64,000 bases of DNA from Vibrio parahaemolyticus (GCF_900460535.1 NZ_UHIL01000002.1:1550001-1614000), one strand, 5' to 3'. Positions 1-9,521 are shown, counted from the stretch's first letter. Numbers and translations are program-made. The notes: generated by a model not told the origin, from the sequence alone.

Positions 1-1
1 T

Positions 2-136
2 GAGTTCTTAGCGATTGTGATGCAGCACGAAATTGACCACCTATCTGGTAACTTGTTCATTGATTACCTTTCACCGTTAAAGCAAAAAATGGCGATGAAA
101 AAAGTGAAGAAGTACGTAAAAGCGCAAGCTAAGTAA
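2..136 (+). CDS. def: Peptide deformylase, C-terminal fragment (cut by window edge)
   Basis: Only the last 44 codons are inside the window. They contain QHEIDHLSG, the third conserved motif of peptide deformylase (HExxH, metal-binding histidines plus the catalytic glutamate), followed by a basic tail ending in [12 protein letters not shown]. The enzyme removes the formyl group from the N-terminal methionine of nascent proteins. This short lysine-rich tail fits a Vibrio def paralogue. The gene enters from the left, so its start and operon partners cannot be seen. Confidence 0.85.
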   Translation, partial: EFLAIVMQHEIDHLSGNLFIDYLSPLKQKMAMKKVKKYVKAQAK

Positions 137-143
137 GATGGGA

Positions 144-177
144 GGAAGTAACTCACAACCGCGAGTTGCTTCCTTTT
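144..177 (+). terminator. Rho-independent terminator after def
   Basis: An 11-bp imperfect stem (GGAAGTAACTC paired with GAGTTGCTTCC) with an 8-nt loop is followed by TTTT. It lies 8 nt after the def stop and separates def from the convergent MerR-type gene. Confidence 0.75.
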
Positions 178-200
178 AAATCAAGAATAAGTAGAGTGGT

Positions 201-608
201 TTATCTCGGTTTTTTGGGGACATAACGCTTTACGACCTTCATAAGCCTCTGAAATGAAGAACAGTCCATATGTGACTCATGAGGGCAGGAGGCAACATGG
301 TTTAGGCTGTCTCGCACCGCTTTCAAACGTGTTATTTGCTCATCAATCTCAAGCGCCTTTTTCGCCAGTAAGTCACGATCAATGTATGGTTTTGAACCTT
401 CTGAGTGATTCAACATTTCCGCCATTTCGTTAAGTGATATTCCAGCGATACGCCCTAAACTAATTAAGTTGAGTTTACTGAGTACCTCTGGCGAATATTG
501 ACGTCTCAATCCATTCCTTCCTATTGAGCGAATTAACCCCAATTGTTCGTAGTATCTGAGTGTTGAGGTCGGCAATCCTGATTTTTTAACCACTTCAGCA
601 ATATCCAT
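201..608 (-). CDS. MerR-family transcriptional regulator
   Basis: About 135 aa from the chosen ATG. The N-terminus is the MerR winged-helix DNA-binding domain (MDIAEVVKKSGLPTSTLRYY, then EQLGLI), followed by a long dimerisation helix (about residues 80-110) and a short tail with CPHESHMDC, which could bind a metal or sense thiols. In-frame ATGs also exist at 650 and 620; I chose 608 because the domain normally begins within a few residues of the start. It is divergent from the DUF2938 membrane protein gene, and the shared region carries a MerR-type operator, so it probably controls that gene and perhaps itself. The effector is unknown. Confidence 0.85.
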   Translation of the reverse strand: MDIAEVVKKSGLPTSTLRYYEQLGLIRSIGRNGLRRQYSPEVLSKLNLISLGRIAGISLNEMAEMLNHSEGSKPYIDRDLLAKKALEIDEQITRLKAVRDSLNHVASCPHESHMDCSSFQRLMKVVKRYVPKKPR

Positions 609-619
609 TCTATTCCTCA

Positions 620-650
620 TTGACTTCAAGTTGGCTTTAAGTTGTAGCAT
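620..650 (+). promoter_or_regulatory. MerR-type promoter/operator for the DUF2938 gene
   Basis: A -35-like TTGACT (620-625) and a -10-like TAGCAT (645-650) are separated by 19 bp, the over-long spacer typical of MerR-activated promoters. Inside the spacer is a near-perfect dyad, ACTTCAAG-TTGG-CTTTAAGT (623-642, 7 of 8 pairs). The ATG of the DUF2938 gene is 43 nt downstream. The assignment is inferred from the pattern. Confidence 0.55.
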
Positions 651-692
651 GCAACTAAGACCTTAACAAATCAAAAACTTGAGGAGCGAAAA

Positions 693-1196
693 ATGCTGTT
701 TTTAATAGGATTACAAGCGGCGCTAATAGGGATTGGTGCGACTGTGATAATGGATTTATGGGCTTGGCTACAAAGGAGAGTGTTTGGTGTTCCCTCATTA
801 AATTATGCATTGGTTGCGCGCTGGGTTTTGTGCATGCCAAAAGGGAAGCTTGTGCATGCGCCAATTATGTCAACAGACCCGATGCCGGGAGAAAAAGCAC
901 TCGGTTGGTTTTTGCATTATGCCATTGGCGTTGTTTTCGCTTTGGCTCACATTGCTGTTTTTGGTCATCATTGGTTGGTAGAGCCTAGCCTAACACCTGG
1001 CTTAATTACAGGTGCGGTAACGTTGGTGTTCCCATTTTTGGTCATTCAACCTTGTTTAGGATTTGGTTTTGCTGCCAGTAAAACCCCAACACCTTGGAAA
1101 GCTCGTTTTCTTAGCACATTGGCGCATTTGGCTTATGGATTGGGCTTATTCATTACCGCATTCGCTATCAAAGGTGTGAGTCAGTATGTTATGTAG
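693..1196 (+). CDS. DUF2938 family membrane protein
   Basis: 167 aa, very hydrophobic, with about four membrane segments (around residues 3-25, 73-95, 105-125 and 140-162). The conserved DUF2938 pattern is present: an N-terminal IGATVIMDLW helix, GEKALGWFLHYAIG, and a KTPTPWKAR loop. A good ribosome-binding site (GAGGAG) precedes the ATG. The gene is divergent from a MerR regulator with a 19-bp-spacer promoter between them. No biochemical role is known to me for the family. It would act in the inner membrane. Confidence 0.8.
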   Translation: MLFLIGLQAALIGIGATVIMDLWAWLQRRVFGVPSLNYALVARWVLCMPKGKLVHAPIMSTDPMPGEKALGWFLHYAIGVVFALAHIAVFGHHWLVEPSLTPGLITGAVTLVFPFLVIQPCLGFGFAASKTPTPWKARFLSTLAHLAYGLGLFITAFAIKGVSQYVM

Positions 1197-1428
1197 TGAG
1201 CATGTGCATCATAAAAACGTACTGTTTTCGGTTTGGATTTATGATGCTCAACTCTTGGTTTTTTTGGCGCTCTGTTCATAGTGAGCAGATATCTTTTAAA
1301 TCTGTCGTATCAATCCAAGACGTAAAGTCGGCCAACATTTAACATTACCTTAACTCCGTTATGGCAAGTGATTTACCGATAAAAATTAGAATTGTCTGGT
1401 TTGACATCAAGATTATTGAGGATTTCAG

Positions 1429-2457
1429 ATGGCTTCAAAAGCGACAGGGATATCGATACTGAGTTTATTAGTAGCTCCGGTGGCGATGGGAGAGACCGCA
1501 AGCGCATACGATTTATGTTTGCTAGAAACAATCAAAAAAAGCAATGGCGAAGAAACGATCGAGAGCATTCGCAAGCAGTGTGAGTTAGATACCGTCACGA
1601 GCACTGCGTCTGTCGAATCAACAACGAAAGAATCAGAAGAACCGCAAGAAAGCTTGATCGATAAACGTTTGGAGTCAGAAAAGCAAACCGCGTTCGAGCC
1701 TTTTAGCTTGGTTGCACATCGAATTAACTACATTCTTCCGTTTACTTATAGTGACCGCGTAAACAAACGTGCGTATGCCGACACCAAATACGGCGATGAA
1801 CTGCGTAAGGAAGAGGCAGAGTTTCAAATCAGCTTTAAAGTACCAATGAACTACGACGATTTGTTGTTTGACGGCGATGGTCTGTTTTTTGGTATGACGC
1901 TCAAATCGTTCTGGCAGGTATACACAGGGGATGCGTCGCGTCCGTTTCGCGAAACCAATTATCGTCCTGAGCTGTTTTACTTCACTCCTACAAGTTGGCA
2001 GCCGCTTGGTGGCTCAACTTGGCTGGGTTTCGGTATTGAGCATGAATCAAATGGTCAGAGACAAGAGCTATCGCGCAGTTGGAACCGCGTTTATACCAAC
2101 TTAACCTTTGCGAAAGACAATTTTGTCGCCTCTATCCAGCCTTGGTGGCGCATACCTGAGGACGAAAAAACCTTTCCGAATGATCCTAAAGGTGATGATA
2201 ACCCAGATATCGAAGATTACATGGGGCATTTTGAGCTAACAAGCGCCTACAAATGGGACGATTACGAGTTGACGTTCTTGGGGCGCGAGAATTTTAAAAC
2301 GCATAAAGGCTATGCTGAGATAGGTTTGTTGTTTCCAATTTGGGGAAAAGTTAGGGGATATGCTCAATACTCGACTGGATACGGCAAGAGCTTAATTGAC
2401 TACGATCATAATCAGCAGCGCATTGGTGTTGGTATCGCGATCAACGGTGTTCTGTAG
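1429..2457 (+). CDS. pldA: Outer-membrane phospholipase A1 (OMPLA)
   Basis: 342 aa. There is an N-terminal signal-like segment (to about residue 25, ending ASA), a charged linker (about 45-80), then a beta-barrel domain with alternating aromatic strands. The OMPLA catalytic signature is visible as GIEHESNGQ (the His and Ser nucleophile) with the downstream SWNRVY asparagine completing the His-Ser-Asn triad. The end, GVGIAINGVL, fits a final barrel strand although it does not end in Phe. The enzyme hydrolyses phospholipids that reach the outer leaflet of the outer membrane, and is calcium-dependent as a dimer. It stands alone, with about 230 bp before it. Confidence 0.9.
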   Translation: MASKATGISILSLLVAPVAMGETASAYDLCLLETIKKSNGEETIESIRKQCELDTVTSTASVESTTKESEEPQESLIDKRLESEKQTAFEPFSLVAHRINYILPFTYSDRVNKRAYADTKYGDELRKEEAEFQISFKVPMNYDDLLFDGDGLFFGMTLKSFWQVYTGDASRPFRETNYRPELFYFTPTSWQPLGGSTWLGFGIEHESNGQRQELSRSWNRVYTNLTFAKDNFVASIQPWWRIPEDEKTFPNDPKGDDNPDIEDYMGHFELTSAYKWDDYELTFLGRENFKTHKGYAEIGLLFPIWGKVRGYAQYSTGYGKSLIDYDHNQQRIGVGIAINGVL

Positions 2458-2551
2458 TTTTTCGATAGTCCAATAGAAATAAACGCTGGCAATTGAGATT
2501 TCAGTATTTAGAATGCGTGGCTAAAATTGATTTCCAACCTAGAGTGATTTT

Positions 2552-3010
2552 ATGCTTCGTGATTACACCTTCGATTGTCTTGTAACCATGCCTCGCCATG
2601 AACTGGAAGAGTTTAGTGCTCGCATGATCAGTAAAATGGTGCCAGAAGACGTGATGAATGAGCTGTTTACTTTTGATCAAGAAGAAGTGGATAGCGAAGA
2701 CCGTATGTTGTCTGCACGTCTTGATGCAATGCTACGCATGACAGCAATCGCACTGAGTGAAATTCAACAAGCGTTTGATGACTCAGACAATGCAAAGCAA
2801 AATAGCGAGCGAATGACGCGACTGGTGCTTTGGCATTTCTATGCGATTTCATTCCATTTGGAAGAGGCAATCACGCTAGAAACACACTGTGAACTAGTAG
2901 AAAAACTACTCGAAAATACCCCTTCGGATGTTTTTGCTTGGGTGAAAACTCTGACAGAGCTTCTGCATACTTACGCTGAAATCAACGCGAAAGAAAACCC
3001 TCGAGACTAA
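2552..3010 (+). CDS. Conserved hypothetical protein, helical, 152 aa
   Basis: Not recognised beyond being a typical Vibrio core hypothetical. It is acidic and predicted to be all-helical, with no signal peptide, membrane segment or cysteine cluster except isolated Cys residues. It starts 95 bp after pldA with its own promoter space and ends in a terminator. No function is proposed. Confidence 0.7.
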   Translation: MLRDYTFDCLVTMPRHELEEFSARMISKMVPEDVMNELFTFDQEEVDSEDRMLSARLDAMLRMTAIALSEIQQAFDDSDNAKQNSERMTRLVLWHFYAISFHLEEAITLETHCELVEKLLENTPSDVFAWVKTLTELLHTYAEINAKENPRD

Positions 3011-3036
3011 GGTTTTTTGTCGTTAATCGTTCAGTA

Positions 3037-3072
3037 AACAAGGCTAGCTATCTGGTTCGCCTTGTTTTATTT
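3037..3072 (+). terminator. Rho-independent terminator after the 152-aa gene
   Basis: AACAAGGC (3037-3044) pairs with GCCTTGTT (3059-3066), followed by TTATTTT. From here to 3343 I see no gene, only AT-rich sequence likely to hold the promoter of the next gene. Confidence 0.7.
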
Positions 3073-3343
3073 TACGTCTGTAAAATCCGCCGTTTTGGAC
3101 TTCTGACGTACACCTCGATCCTCGCTTCAGGTTCGCTTCTCACTAGCGAATAGGGCGATTCCTTCTTACACTAAAATCAAAGCATTTGTTTTCGAACACT
3201 TTAATGCATCATTAAGCCGTGATTTCCAATCCACTTAAATACGGATAATTTATGTCGGAGAACGTTCTGGTTTTTAAATTTGAACCGATTTTGAAGCGCA
3301 TATGCCTTCTCTCTCGCCTACGTTATCGTGGTGGGCGTAAATA

Positions 3344-4348
3344 ATGGACCCGTTAACGCAAGGTTTACTGGGCGCTGCTTTGCCGCAGTCTGCAAGTAAC
3401 AAGCGGCATATTGTGGCTGCTGGCGTGTTAGGCGTGGCCGCTGGGATGGCTCCGGATTTTGACGTACTTATCCGTTCATCAAGTGACCCATTACTGTTTT
3501 TGGAATATCACCGACACTTTACCCATTCATTGTTGTTTATCCCTTTTGGCAGTTTTCTCTGTGCTTTAGTGTTGTATCCGTTGTTTGCAAAAAGACGAGA
3601 GCTAAACTTTCAACAGAGTTGGTTTTATTGTGCCCTTGGTTATAGCACCCATGCGCTGTTAGATGCTTGCACCAGCTATGGGACTCAGCTTTTTTGGCCG
3701 ATAAGCAACACACGCTATGCCTGGAATACGATCTCTGTTATCGACCCCGCTTTCTCACTTCCGATTTTGATCCTGCTTTTCTTTGCCGCACTGAAGCGAA
3801 ATCGAAATTACGCGCGTGTCGCATTTCTATGGTCTCTGGCTTATCTGACTCTTGGGGTTATTCAACGAGATAGAGCAGAAGCGGTCGGATGGAAAATTGT
3901 CCAAGAGCGACAGCACAGCGCTGTGCAGCTAAAAGCAAAACCAACCTTCGGCAATCTTTTGGTCTGGAAAGTGATTTATGAAACGGAAGATAACTACTAT
4001 GTGGATGCGGTAAGAGTGGGGCGCTCAATAAAAATCTATCCTGGCGAATCCACACCAAAGCTCAATGTGAAAACACAATTTCCATGGCTCGACCCGCAAT
4101 CGCAGCAAGCGAAAGATATTGAACGTTTCCGTTGGTTTTCAAATGGTTTTGTAGTGCAAGACCCGGATGACGAAATGCGAATTGTTGATGTGCGTTACTC
4201 CATCGTGCCAAACCAAATTAATGCGCTGTGGGGCATCAATCTATCCCCAAAAGCCAGTGCGGATGAACACGTCGAATACACTGCTCATCGAGGTAGTACA
4301 GCGGAAGACCGCCAAACTTTTCTCAATATGCTTACGGATTTTGACTGA
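3344..4348 (+). CDS. YdjM/DUF457-type membrane metal-dependent hydrolase
   Basis: 334 aa. It begins MDPLTQGLLGAALPQ, the hallmark of the YdjM-like membrane-bound metal-dependent hydrolase family. Conserved metal-ligand elements follow: MAPDFDVL (Asp), EYHRHFTHSL (His) and HALLDACTSYGTQ (His/Asp). Membrane segments lie around 20-40, 70-92, 100-115, 140-160 and 165-185. The C-terminal third is a soluble domain. The substrate is unknown; the active site would sit at the inner membrane. Confidence 0.85.
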   Translation: MDPLTQGLLGAALPQSASNKRHIVAAGVLGVAAGMAPDFDVLIRSSSDPLLFLEYHRHFTHSLLFIPFGSFLCALVLYPLFAKRRELNFQQSWFYCALGYSTHALLDACTSYGTQLFWPISNTRYAWNTISVIDPAFSLPILILLFFAALKRNRNYARVAFLWSLAYLTLGVIQRDRAEAVGWKIVQERQHSAVQLKAKPTFGNLLVWKVIYETEDNYYVDAVRVGRSIKIYPGESTPKLNVKTQFPWLDPQSQQAKDIERFRWFSNGFVVQDPDDEMRIVDVRYSIVPNQINALWGINLSPKASADEHVEYTAHRGSTAEDRQTFLNMLTDFD

Positions 4349-4387
4349 GCGCTTACTTGGGGTACAAGGGGAGCGACTCAGTGACTA

Positions 4388-4780
4388 TCAAGCCGATTGA
4401 AAGTCCTTCACCAGTGTCGGCTTATTAGCAAAGAAGATTTTGCTAGACAGAGATTTGTACTTCCATCCAAGAGACAACAGTCGTTTTGCTAAGCTTTTGT
4501 TTTCAATGATAGCGACTTCAACGCCTTGGTAATGATATGGATGGCTTTTAATGTAGTCGATAAATGCAGTAAGCACGCCTTGCCCGCGAACGGAGGGCAC
4601 GAAGTTGACTGCAACAATGGAAAAGCGCTGGCTGCCTACAGGGCAACGGACAAAGCAGTGTCCAAGCGGATGAGTGATGGTCTCGGAAAACTCAGGAAAC
4701 GCGCGAGACTCTAAATCTTGAGAGAGCGCATCGTATTGCTGACATAAATGATAAAAAAGTTGTTTCGCTTCGCTGTTCAT
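4388..4780 (-). CDS. GNAT-like acetyltransferase, hypothetical
   Basis: 130 aa. The middle contains VNFVPSVRGQGVLTAFIDYI, which matches the GNAT acetyl-CoA-binding pattern (R/Q-x-x-G-x-G/A after a beta strand), followed by VEVAIIENKSLAKRLLSLGW, resembling motif B (Asn, then Leu/Phe-Gly-Trp). It is convergent with the hydrolase gene, with stops 39 bp apart. The substrate is unknown. Confidence 0.6.
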   Translation of the reverse strand: MNSEAKQLFYHLCQQYDALSQDLESRAFPEFSETITHPLGHCFVRCPVGSQRFSIVAVNFVPSVRGQGVLTAFIDYIKSHPYHYQGVEVAIIENKSLAKRLLSLGWKYKSLSSKIFFANKPTLVKDFQSA

Positions 4781-5029
4781 ATCGGTGCCACTTTCTTGTA
4801 ATTTGGTTTGAAGGCATTGATTTCACAAATATTGTAACCATAGTCAGCAAGACAAAACGCGGTGAACTTTTACAGTGGTGATTTCCTATTTTGAAAACAG
4901 ATTGGTTACGAGTGAAGTTGTTCGTCTTCTAAGTGGAGTGGTAGAGTAGTGAAATAGTGGAGTGAGGTTTTTGAGATGAGTGAAAGGATGTTTGGATTGC
5001 ACAAAGTTCACGGAAGTGAATAAACAGAA

Positions 5030-5055
5030 AAAGGCGAACCGTTTGGTTCGCCTTT
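5030..5055. terminator. Bidirectional terminator of the ggcgaacc family
   Basis: AAAGGCGAACC pairs perfectly with GGTTCGCCTTT around a 4-nt loop. On the minus strand the stem end supplies the U-tract for the ABC transporter gene. The same stem family recurs at 11990, 12696, 19983, 55567 and 55807. The stretch 4781-5029 shows nothing else clear. Confidence 0.75.
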
Positions 5056-5081
5056 GCTTGTTTTAGGGGCTTAACTAGGCG

Positions 5082-6842
5082 CTACTCTAAGTGCTTAAAT
5101 TGCAACGCCACAAGTCGCTGATACAACTCACAGCTTTGCATTAATGATTGGTGGTTACCAACATCGACTAACTCACCATTGTCCAGCACCGCTATTTTAT
5201 CCGCATGTTGGATAGTTGAAAGACGATGAGCAATGATCAGCGTTGTGCGTCCTTTCATCAGTGCTTCAAGTGCTTGCTGAACGTGATGCTCACTTTCACT
5301 ATCAAGGGCGCTGGTCGCTTCATCCAGCAGTAAGATTTTTGGATCTTTTAGAATCGCGCGAGCAATCGCAATGCGCTGTTTTTGACCGCCTGATAGCCTA
5401 ACGCCGCGCTCACCTAAAAAGCTGTGATAGCCTTCGGGAAGCTTCTCAATAAACTCATGGGCATGGGCTTTTTTGGCGGCTTCGATGACTTGTTCATCTG
5501 TGGCTTCTGGATTACCGTAACGAATATTGTGAAACACATCATGGCTAAACAGCGCTGGTTGTTGAGGTACGAGTGCCATTTGGCGTCGAAGCTCGTTTGG
5601 ATCGAACTGTCGAATGTCTTCGCCACCAAACAACACTTGCCCCTGTTGTGGGTCGTAAAAGCGTTGCAGCAGTTCGAATAGCGTTGTTTTACCTGCGCCA
5701 GAAGGGCCAACCAACGCCAATACTTTGCCTTGTTCAGCGGTTAAATTTAATCCTTTGACAGCAGGTTGATTTGGGCGAGAAGGGTAGTTGAAATTCAGCG
5801 ACTTAAAGCTAACTTCAGCAGACATGTCTGAACGGACAGGCAAATGGTTGTTTGGTGCTTTAATATCGCTTTCTACTTGAAGGATCTCAATCAGTCGCTC
5901 GGTAGCGCCTGCGGCTCTTTGCAATTCGCCCATGACTTCGGAAATGGTTGCAGTCGATGAGGCAACCATAATGGCGTAAAACACAAACGCGGCTAGGTCA
6001 CCCGCAGACATCTTTCCGTGAATCACATCGCTGCCGCCAACCCAAAGCATGCCCGCAATTGCGCTGAACACAATCACAATAACGCCAGAGATCAGGATCG
6101 CGCGTTGTTTTACTCTCTGTCTGCCCACTTCATACGCTTTTTCCACCTCGACAGCGAAAGCCGCTCGTTCGTACGGCTCTGAGCTAAAACTTTGCACGGT
6201 TTTAATATGTTCTATTGCTTCCCCAGCGTAGCTGCCGACATCGGCCATTGAGTCCTGACTTTGGCGAGAGAGCGCACGCACGCGTCGTCCATAAAACAAA
6301 ATCGGAACCAGAACCAAAGGCACAGAAGCCAGCACAATCAGTGTGAGCTTAACGTTGGTGGCAAACAACATTATGATGGCCCCAAAGCACATCAAAGCGC
6401 TACGCATCGCCATCGAGAACGATGAACCAATAATGCTTTGCAGCAACGTGGTATCGGTAGTCAGGCGCGACATAATATCGCCGCTACTGTTGGTCTCAAA
6501 ATAGCTCGGATGCAGCGTAATCACATGGTTGAACACCGCAAGGCGAATATCCGCACTGACGCGCTCACCCACCGAAGATACAAGGTAGAAGCGAAAGAAA
6601 GTCCCAATGGCAATACATAGTGTGACACCAACAATAAACTGAATCGCATTGGTAAGCTCTTGCAATGATTGCTGTGCAAACCCTTGGTCGATAAGAATAC
6701 GTACTCCATAACCAACGGATAACGTTAAACTTGCTGTTGCGACAAGTGCAACCAAGGCCGCTGCAACCCGCCATTTATAAGGCGCAATAAAGGTGTTGAG
6801 TTTAAGAAGAATGCTGAGATTTTTGTTATTTTTTCGGCTCAT
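5082..6842 (-). CDS. ABC exporter, fused permease and ATPase
   Basis: 586 aa, a type-IV (MsbA/BmrA/LmrA-like) half-transporter. Six membrane helices fill residues 1-310. The nucleotide-binding domain follows: Walker A GPSGAGKTT, Q-loop VPQQPALF, signature RLSGGQKQRIAIA, Walker B ILLLDEATSALD and H-loop IIAHRLSTI. It should work as a homodimer that exports lipids or drugs from the inner membrane. No partner gene is adjacent, and it has its own terminator. The substrate cannot be told from the sequence. Confidence 0.92.
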   Translation of the reverse strand: MSRKNNKNLSILLKLNTFIAPYKWRVAAALVALVATASLTLSVGYGVRILIDQGFAQQSLQELTNAIQFIVGVTLCIAIGTFFRFYLVSSVGERVSADIRLAVFNHVITLHPSYFETNSSGDIMSRLTTDTTLLQSIIGSSFSMAMRSALMCFGAIIMLFATNVKLTLIVLASVPLVLVPILFYGRRVRALSRQSQDSMADVGSYAGEAIEHIKTVQSFSSEPYERAAFAVEVEKAYEVGRQRVKQRAILISGVIVIVFSAIAGMLWVGGSDVIHGKMSAGDLAAFVFYAIMVASSTATISEVMGELQRAAGATERLIEILQVESDIKAPNNHLPVRSDMSAEVSFKSLNFNYPSRPNQPAVKGLNLTAEQGKVLALVGPSGAGKTTLFELLQRFYDPQQGQVLFGGEDIRQFDPNELRRQMALVPQQPALFSHDVFHNIRYGNPEATDEQVIEAAKKAHAHEFIEKLPEGYHSFLGERGVRLSGGQKQRIAIARAILKDPKILLLDEATSALDSESEHHVQQALEALMKGRTTLIIAHRLSTIQHADKIAVLDNGELVDVGNHQSLMQSCELYQRLVALQFKHLE

Positions 6843-6959
6843 GAGTGACTCACAAAGCGTTTTAGGTAACTGGCATAGTAAGCGAGTTTGGTTGGTGAGA
6901 CCAGTGAACTGCCGCTTTCGGAGTAGGAAGTTGAGGAGTTTGATAGAGTAAACAATACT

Positions 6960-7487
6960 CTATCTGTTTACTCTTAAGTAATCACTTAAGTCACATTGAC
7001 TACTTACGGAATCCCCATGGGATTGAAATTCAAACTTTCTGATGGGATTGGTCGCTTCGCAGTTTAAATTAGACATATTGACTCTTTCCTTCACACCGAT
7101 AACGTGATGCCTGAAAATTCCTTTCCAAATAACAACCTTGTGATTAGCAACAGTAGTGGTCACTTCTACACTGCATATTGTTTGAAATAGACCATCAAAA
7201 ATACTTAGAACTTTGTTCCTTTTTCTGAAAACAGGATCAAATTTGAATTCCCCATTTATGTTCGTGGTGAAGCTACGTTCGAAAGAACGATTTGCTGACC
7301 GAATATTAAGTACTACATTTGCATTCTTTATGGGAATGTCTTCTTTCGTAATACGTCCTTTTATCCTTGGTGTAAATTCACGAGCTTCTTTACCACAAAA
7401 CAAAAAGCCAACAGCAAAAACAGAAATCAGTACGAGCATCAGTAAATCTGCAAACTGTTCTAAGAACAGAAACACATTGTCGATCAT
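6960..7487 (-). CDS. Membrane-anchored carboxypeptidase-regulatory-like protein, orphan immunity candidate
   Basis: 175 aa. One hydrophobic helix near the N-terminus (about 13-32) probably anchors the rest outside the membrane. Residues 40-100 look like a small beta-sandwich of the carboxypeptidase-regulatory/DUF6795 type (IKGRITKEDIPIKNANV, then INGEFKFDP). It resembles the immunity-like lipoprotein at 15106-15654: both have a G-x-I/L strand, a -G-F/D-F-x-F/P turn, and two matching cysteines near the C-terminus (LNCE/LSCE and QCDL/RCDL). No toxin gene is adjacent, so it may be an orphan immunity gene. That role is inferred. Confidence 0.6.
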   Translation of the reverse strand: MIDNVFLFLEQFADLLMLVLISVFAVGFLFCGKEAREFTPRIKGRITKEDIPIKNANVVLNIRSANRSFERSFTTNINGEFKFDPVFRKRNKVLSIFDGLFQTICSVEVTTTVANHKVVIWKGIFRHHVIGVKERVNMSNLNCEATNPIRKFEFQSHGDSVSSQCDLSDYLRVNR

Positions 7488-7736
7488 AAGTTATAACTCA
7501 GCAGTCAGTGAATACACCTCGAATTGTTGCGTATTGTCTTGAGCGGCTATAGCGAGTATCTAAATTGCTGAGACATAATTCACGATTTTTTAGAAGTTTT
7601 GGAGGATAGGATGAATAGCCAATATTTATTTTGAATAAGAAGCACTGCGGTATTCACAGGGCTATCCATATCGCATGTATATCGAAAATTGCTAAAATGC
7701 CTAAGAGACTAGAACCAGATTTTAGTTGGGAGGGAG

Positions 7737-8351
7737 TTAAGCTCGGCTTTTGGCGAGTAGCAGGTCGACCTTTCCTTTTGCTGTTTTACTAACTGTTTGC
7801 ATCAACTGAAAACTTGGCTTAACGATACCTGAGTTTTCTAATCCTTCGACCATTAAGAGCCAAAGCTTGGCCGTCATTTGCGCATCGGCTAGTGCGCGGT
7901 GAAAAACACCGTCGTTGTCGATATTTTTATAGCGAACAAGTTCACCTAGCTTGTGTGACGGAGCATCTTGAATGAGCCGTCTTGCCACCAGTAAGGAGCA
8001 AGCAAACTCACCTGAATAACCACAGTTGATTCGCTCAAGCTCTGCATCTAAAAATCGTTTATCGAATGAAGCGTTATGAGCGATAAGGTTCTCGCCAGCA
8101 ATGAACTCACTAAATGATGCCATGACCTCTTCGCAGCTTGGTGCTATTCGCAACATGTTATTGGTAATGCCGGTGTAGTTCTCAATGAAGGAGCTCACTC
8201 TGAAACCGGGATTCATGAGTTGCTGAAAACTATCAACAACCTCGCCATCGACTAACTTTACCGCACCAATTTCTATTGCACGGTCACCCAAAGTAGGAGA
8301 GAGACCAGTGGTTTCAAAGTCGAGTACGACCACAGAGTTTGCTTGAGGCAT
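7737..8351 (-). CDS. DnaQ-like DEDDh 3'-5' exonuclease
   Basis: About 204 aa from the ATG at 8351 (a TTG at 8381 is possible). Exo I is VLDFETTGL, Exo II is [13 protein letters not shown] and Exo III is [10 protein letters not shown], giving the D-E-D-D residues and the catalytic His of the DEDDh class. The length matches stand-alone epsilon-like exonucleases rather than the polymerase III epsilon subunit with its clamp-binding tail. Possible roles are DNA repair or RNA trimming. A terminator-like motif resembling the gcvP-proximal repeat (tttgtctatt-t-gattctac) lies upstream near 8432-8452. Confidence 0.85.
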   Translation of the reverse strand: MPQANSVVVLDFETTGLSPTLGDRAIEIGAVKLVDGEVVDSFQQLMNPGFRVSSFIENYTGITNNMLRIAPSCEEVMASFSEFIAGENLIAHNASFDKRFLDAELERINCGYSGEFACSLLVARRLIQDAPSHKLGELVRYKNIDNDGVFHRALADAQMTAKLWLLMVEGLENSGIVKPSFQLMQTVSKTAKGKVDLLLAKSRA

Positions 8352-8506
8352 GAAGTTTTCCAGCTGAGTAATATTGCGCAAGAGTATTATTGAAAGCGAC
8401 AGAAAAAGAAAGGCGAATTCAACGGTGCTCCTTTGTCTATTTGGATTCTACAAAGTCAGCCTTTCTGGTTCACAATGTATGGGCAGTAATAGGCAAGTCT
8501 ATGGCT

Positions 8507-9427
8507 TTACCCGCTTGTTTCGTTATTCGCTTGGCGTTTTAAGTGCTCGATAAACGCCGGGATCTTCTTGGCTACGTGTTTTCTGGAAGCGTAAAAGGCA
8601 TACAGCACCAAATCTTCGGGTTCATATTCCAGTTCGATCACTTCCAGATCTCCTGATTCGATTTCTTCATGGCAAAACTCGACAGGTAGAATCGCAAACC
8701 CGAATCCTGCTAACGCGCCGGCTTTAGCAAGTTGCCCACTGTTGACCTTAAATGCAGATTTTACTCGTTGAGTTATCTGTTCTCCTTCTGAGTTTTTGAA
8801 AACCCAAGGTGTACCTTTCAATGCAGTGAAGCTGCTAATACAAGGAACGTGCTTCAAATCGGTAATTTTGAAAGGCCTCTGACGTGTGTGCAGTAGCTTA
8901 GGTGACGCGATCACAACACTCGGCCAACGCTTGATCTCTTTTGCAATCCAATTGCTGTCTTCAAGCTTGCCGCGGTGAAAACTCAAGATAACGTCAAACC
9001 CATCGAGCAAGTCCTCTTTAGGGCTTAGGTTCGTCTCGCAATTCAATGAAATAGCAGAGTACTGAGCACAAAAAGAGACGACGGCTTTAGCTAGTTCTGG
9101 TGAATCTGGCATGACAACGTTGAGTTGCCCCATGACCTCACGAGAGTATTGCGTCACTTCTTCAAGCACATCATTCAGTTTGTCTAACAAAGGCTGTGTG
9201 CGTAAATAGAGCTGTTCTCCAGCGTCTGTTGCACAGATTCGTCGAGTCGTTCTGTCGAATAAACGCACATCAAGCTGTTCTTCAAGTAACGCAATGTGGC
9301 GACTGACATTTGATGTCGGCAGAGATAAAAACTCGGCGGCTCTTTTGAAGCTATTGTTCTCGTAGACACAATGGAAGCTTTTTAGCCATTGCTGATCAAT
9401 TTTCTCAAGCATCTCCATTAATCCCAT
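8507..9427 (-). CDS. LysR-family transcriptional regulator
   Basis: 306 aa. An N-terminal winged HTH (about residues 11-70: FHCVYENNSFKRAAEFLSLP, then SNVSRHIALLEEQLDVRLFDRTTRRI) is followed by a two-lobed effector domain (about 95-295). It is divergent from the accD-like gene with about 95 bp between starts. LysR proteins commonly regulate the divergent neighbour, so control of the accD-like gene is likely but inferred. The co-inducer is unknown. Confidence 0.9.
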   Translation of the reverse strand: MGLMEMLEKIDQQWLKSFHCVYENNSFKRAAEFLSLPTSNVSRHIALLEEQLDVRLFDRTTRRICATDAGEQLYLRTQPLLDKLNDVLEEVTQYSREVMGQLNVVMPDSPELAKAVVSFCAQYSAISLNCETNLSPKEDLLDGFDVILSFHRGKLEDSNWIAKEIKRWPSVVIASPKLLHTRQRPFKITDLKHVPCISSFTALKGTPWVFKNSEGEQITQRVKSAFKVNSGQLAKAGALAGFGFAILPVEFCHEEIESGDLEVIELEYEPEDLVLYAFYASRKHVAKKIPAFIEHLKRQANNETSG

Positions 9428-9521
9428 TTGGTTGGATTATAAAGCCAATAAGTTGCACTTTATTACTTAAAACAGGTTTATACAATGCGAGTTACCGTTG
9501 TTTGGGCATAAAGGTTTTCCA

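Noticed and set aside
5424..5758. Open frames antisense to the ABC transporter gene
   Set aside because: They lie fully inside a clearly coding gene, lack ribosome sites and show no recognisable domain.
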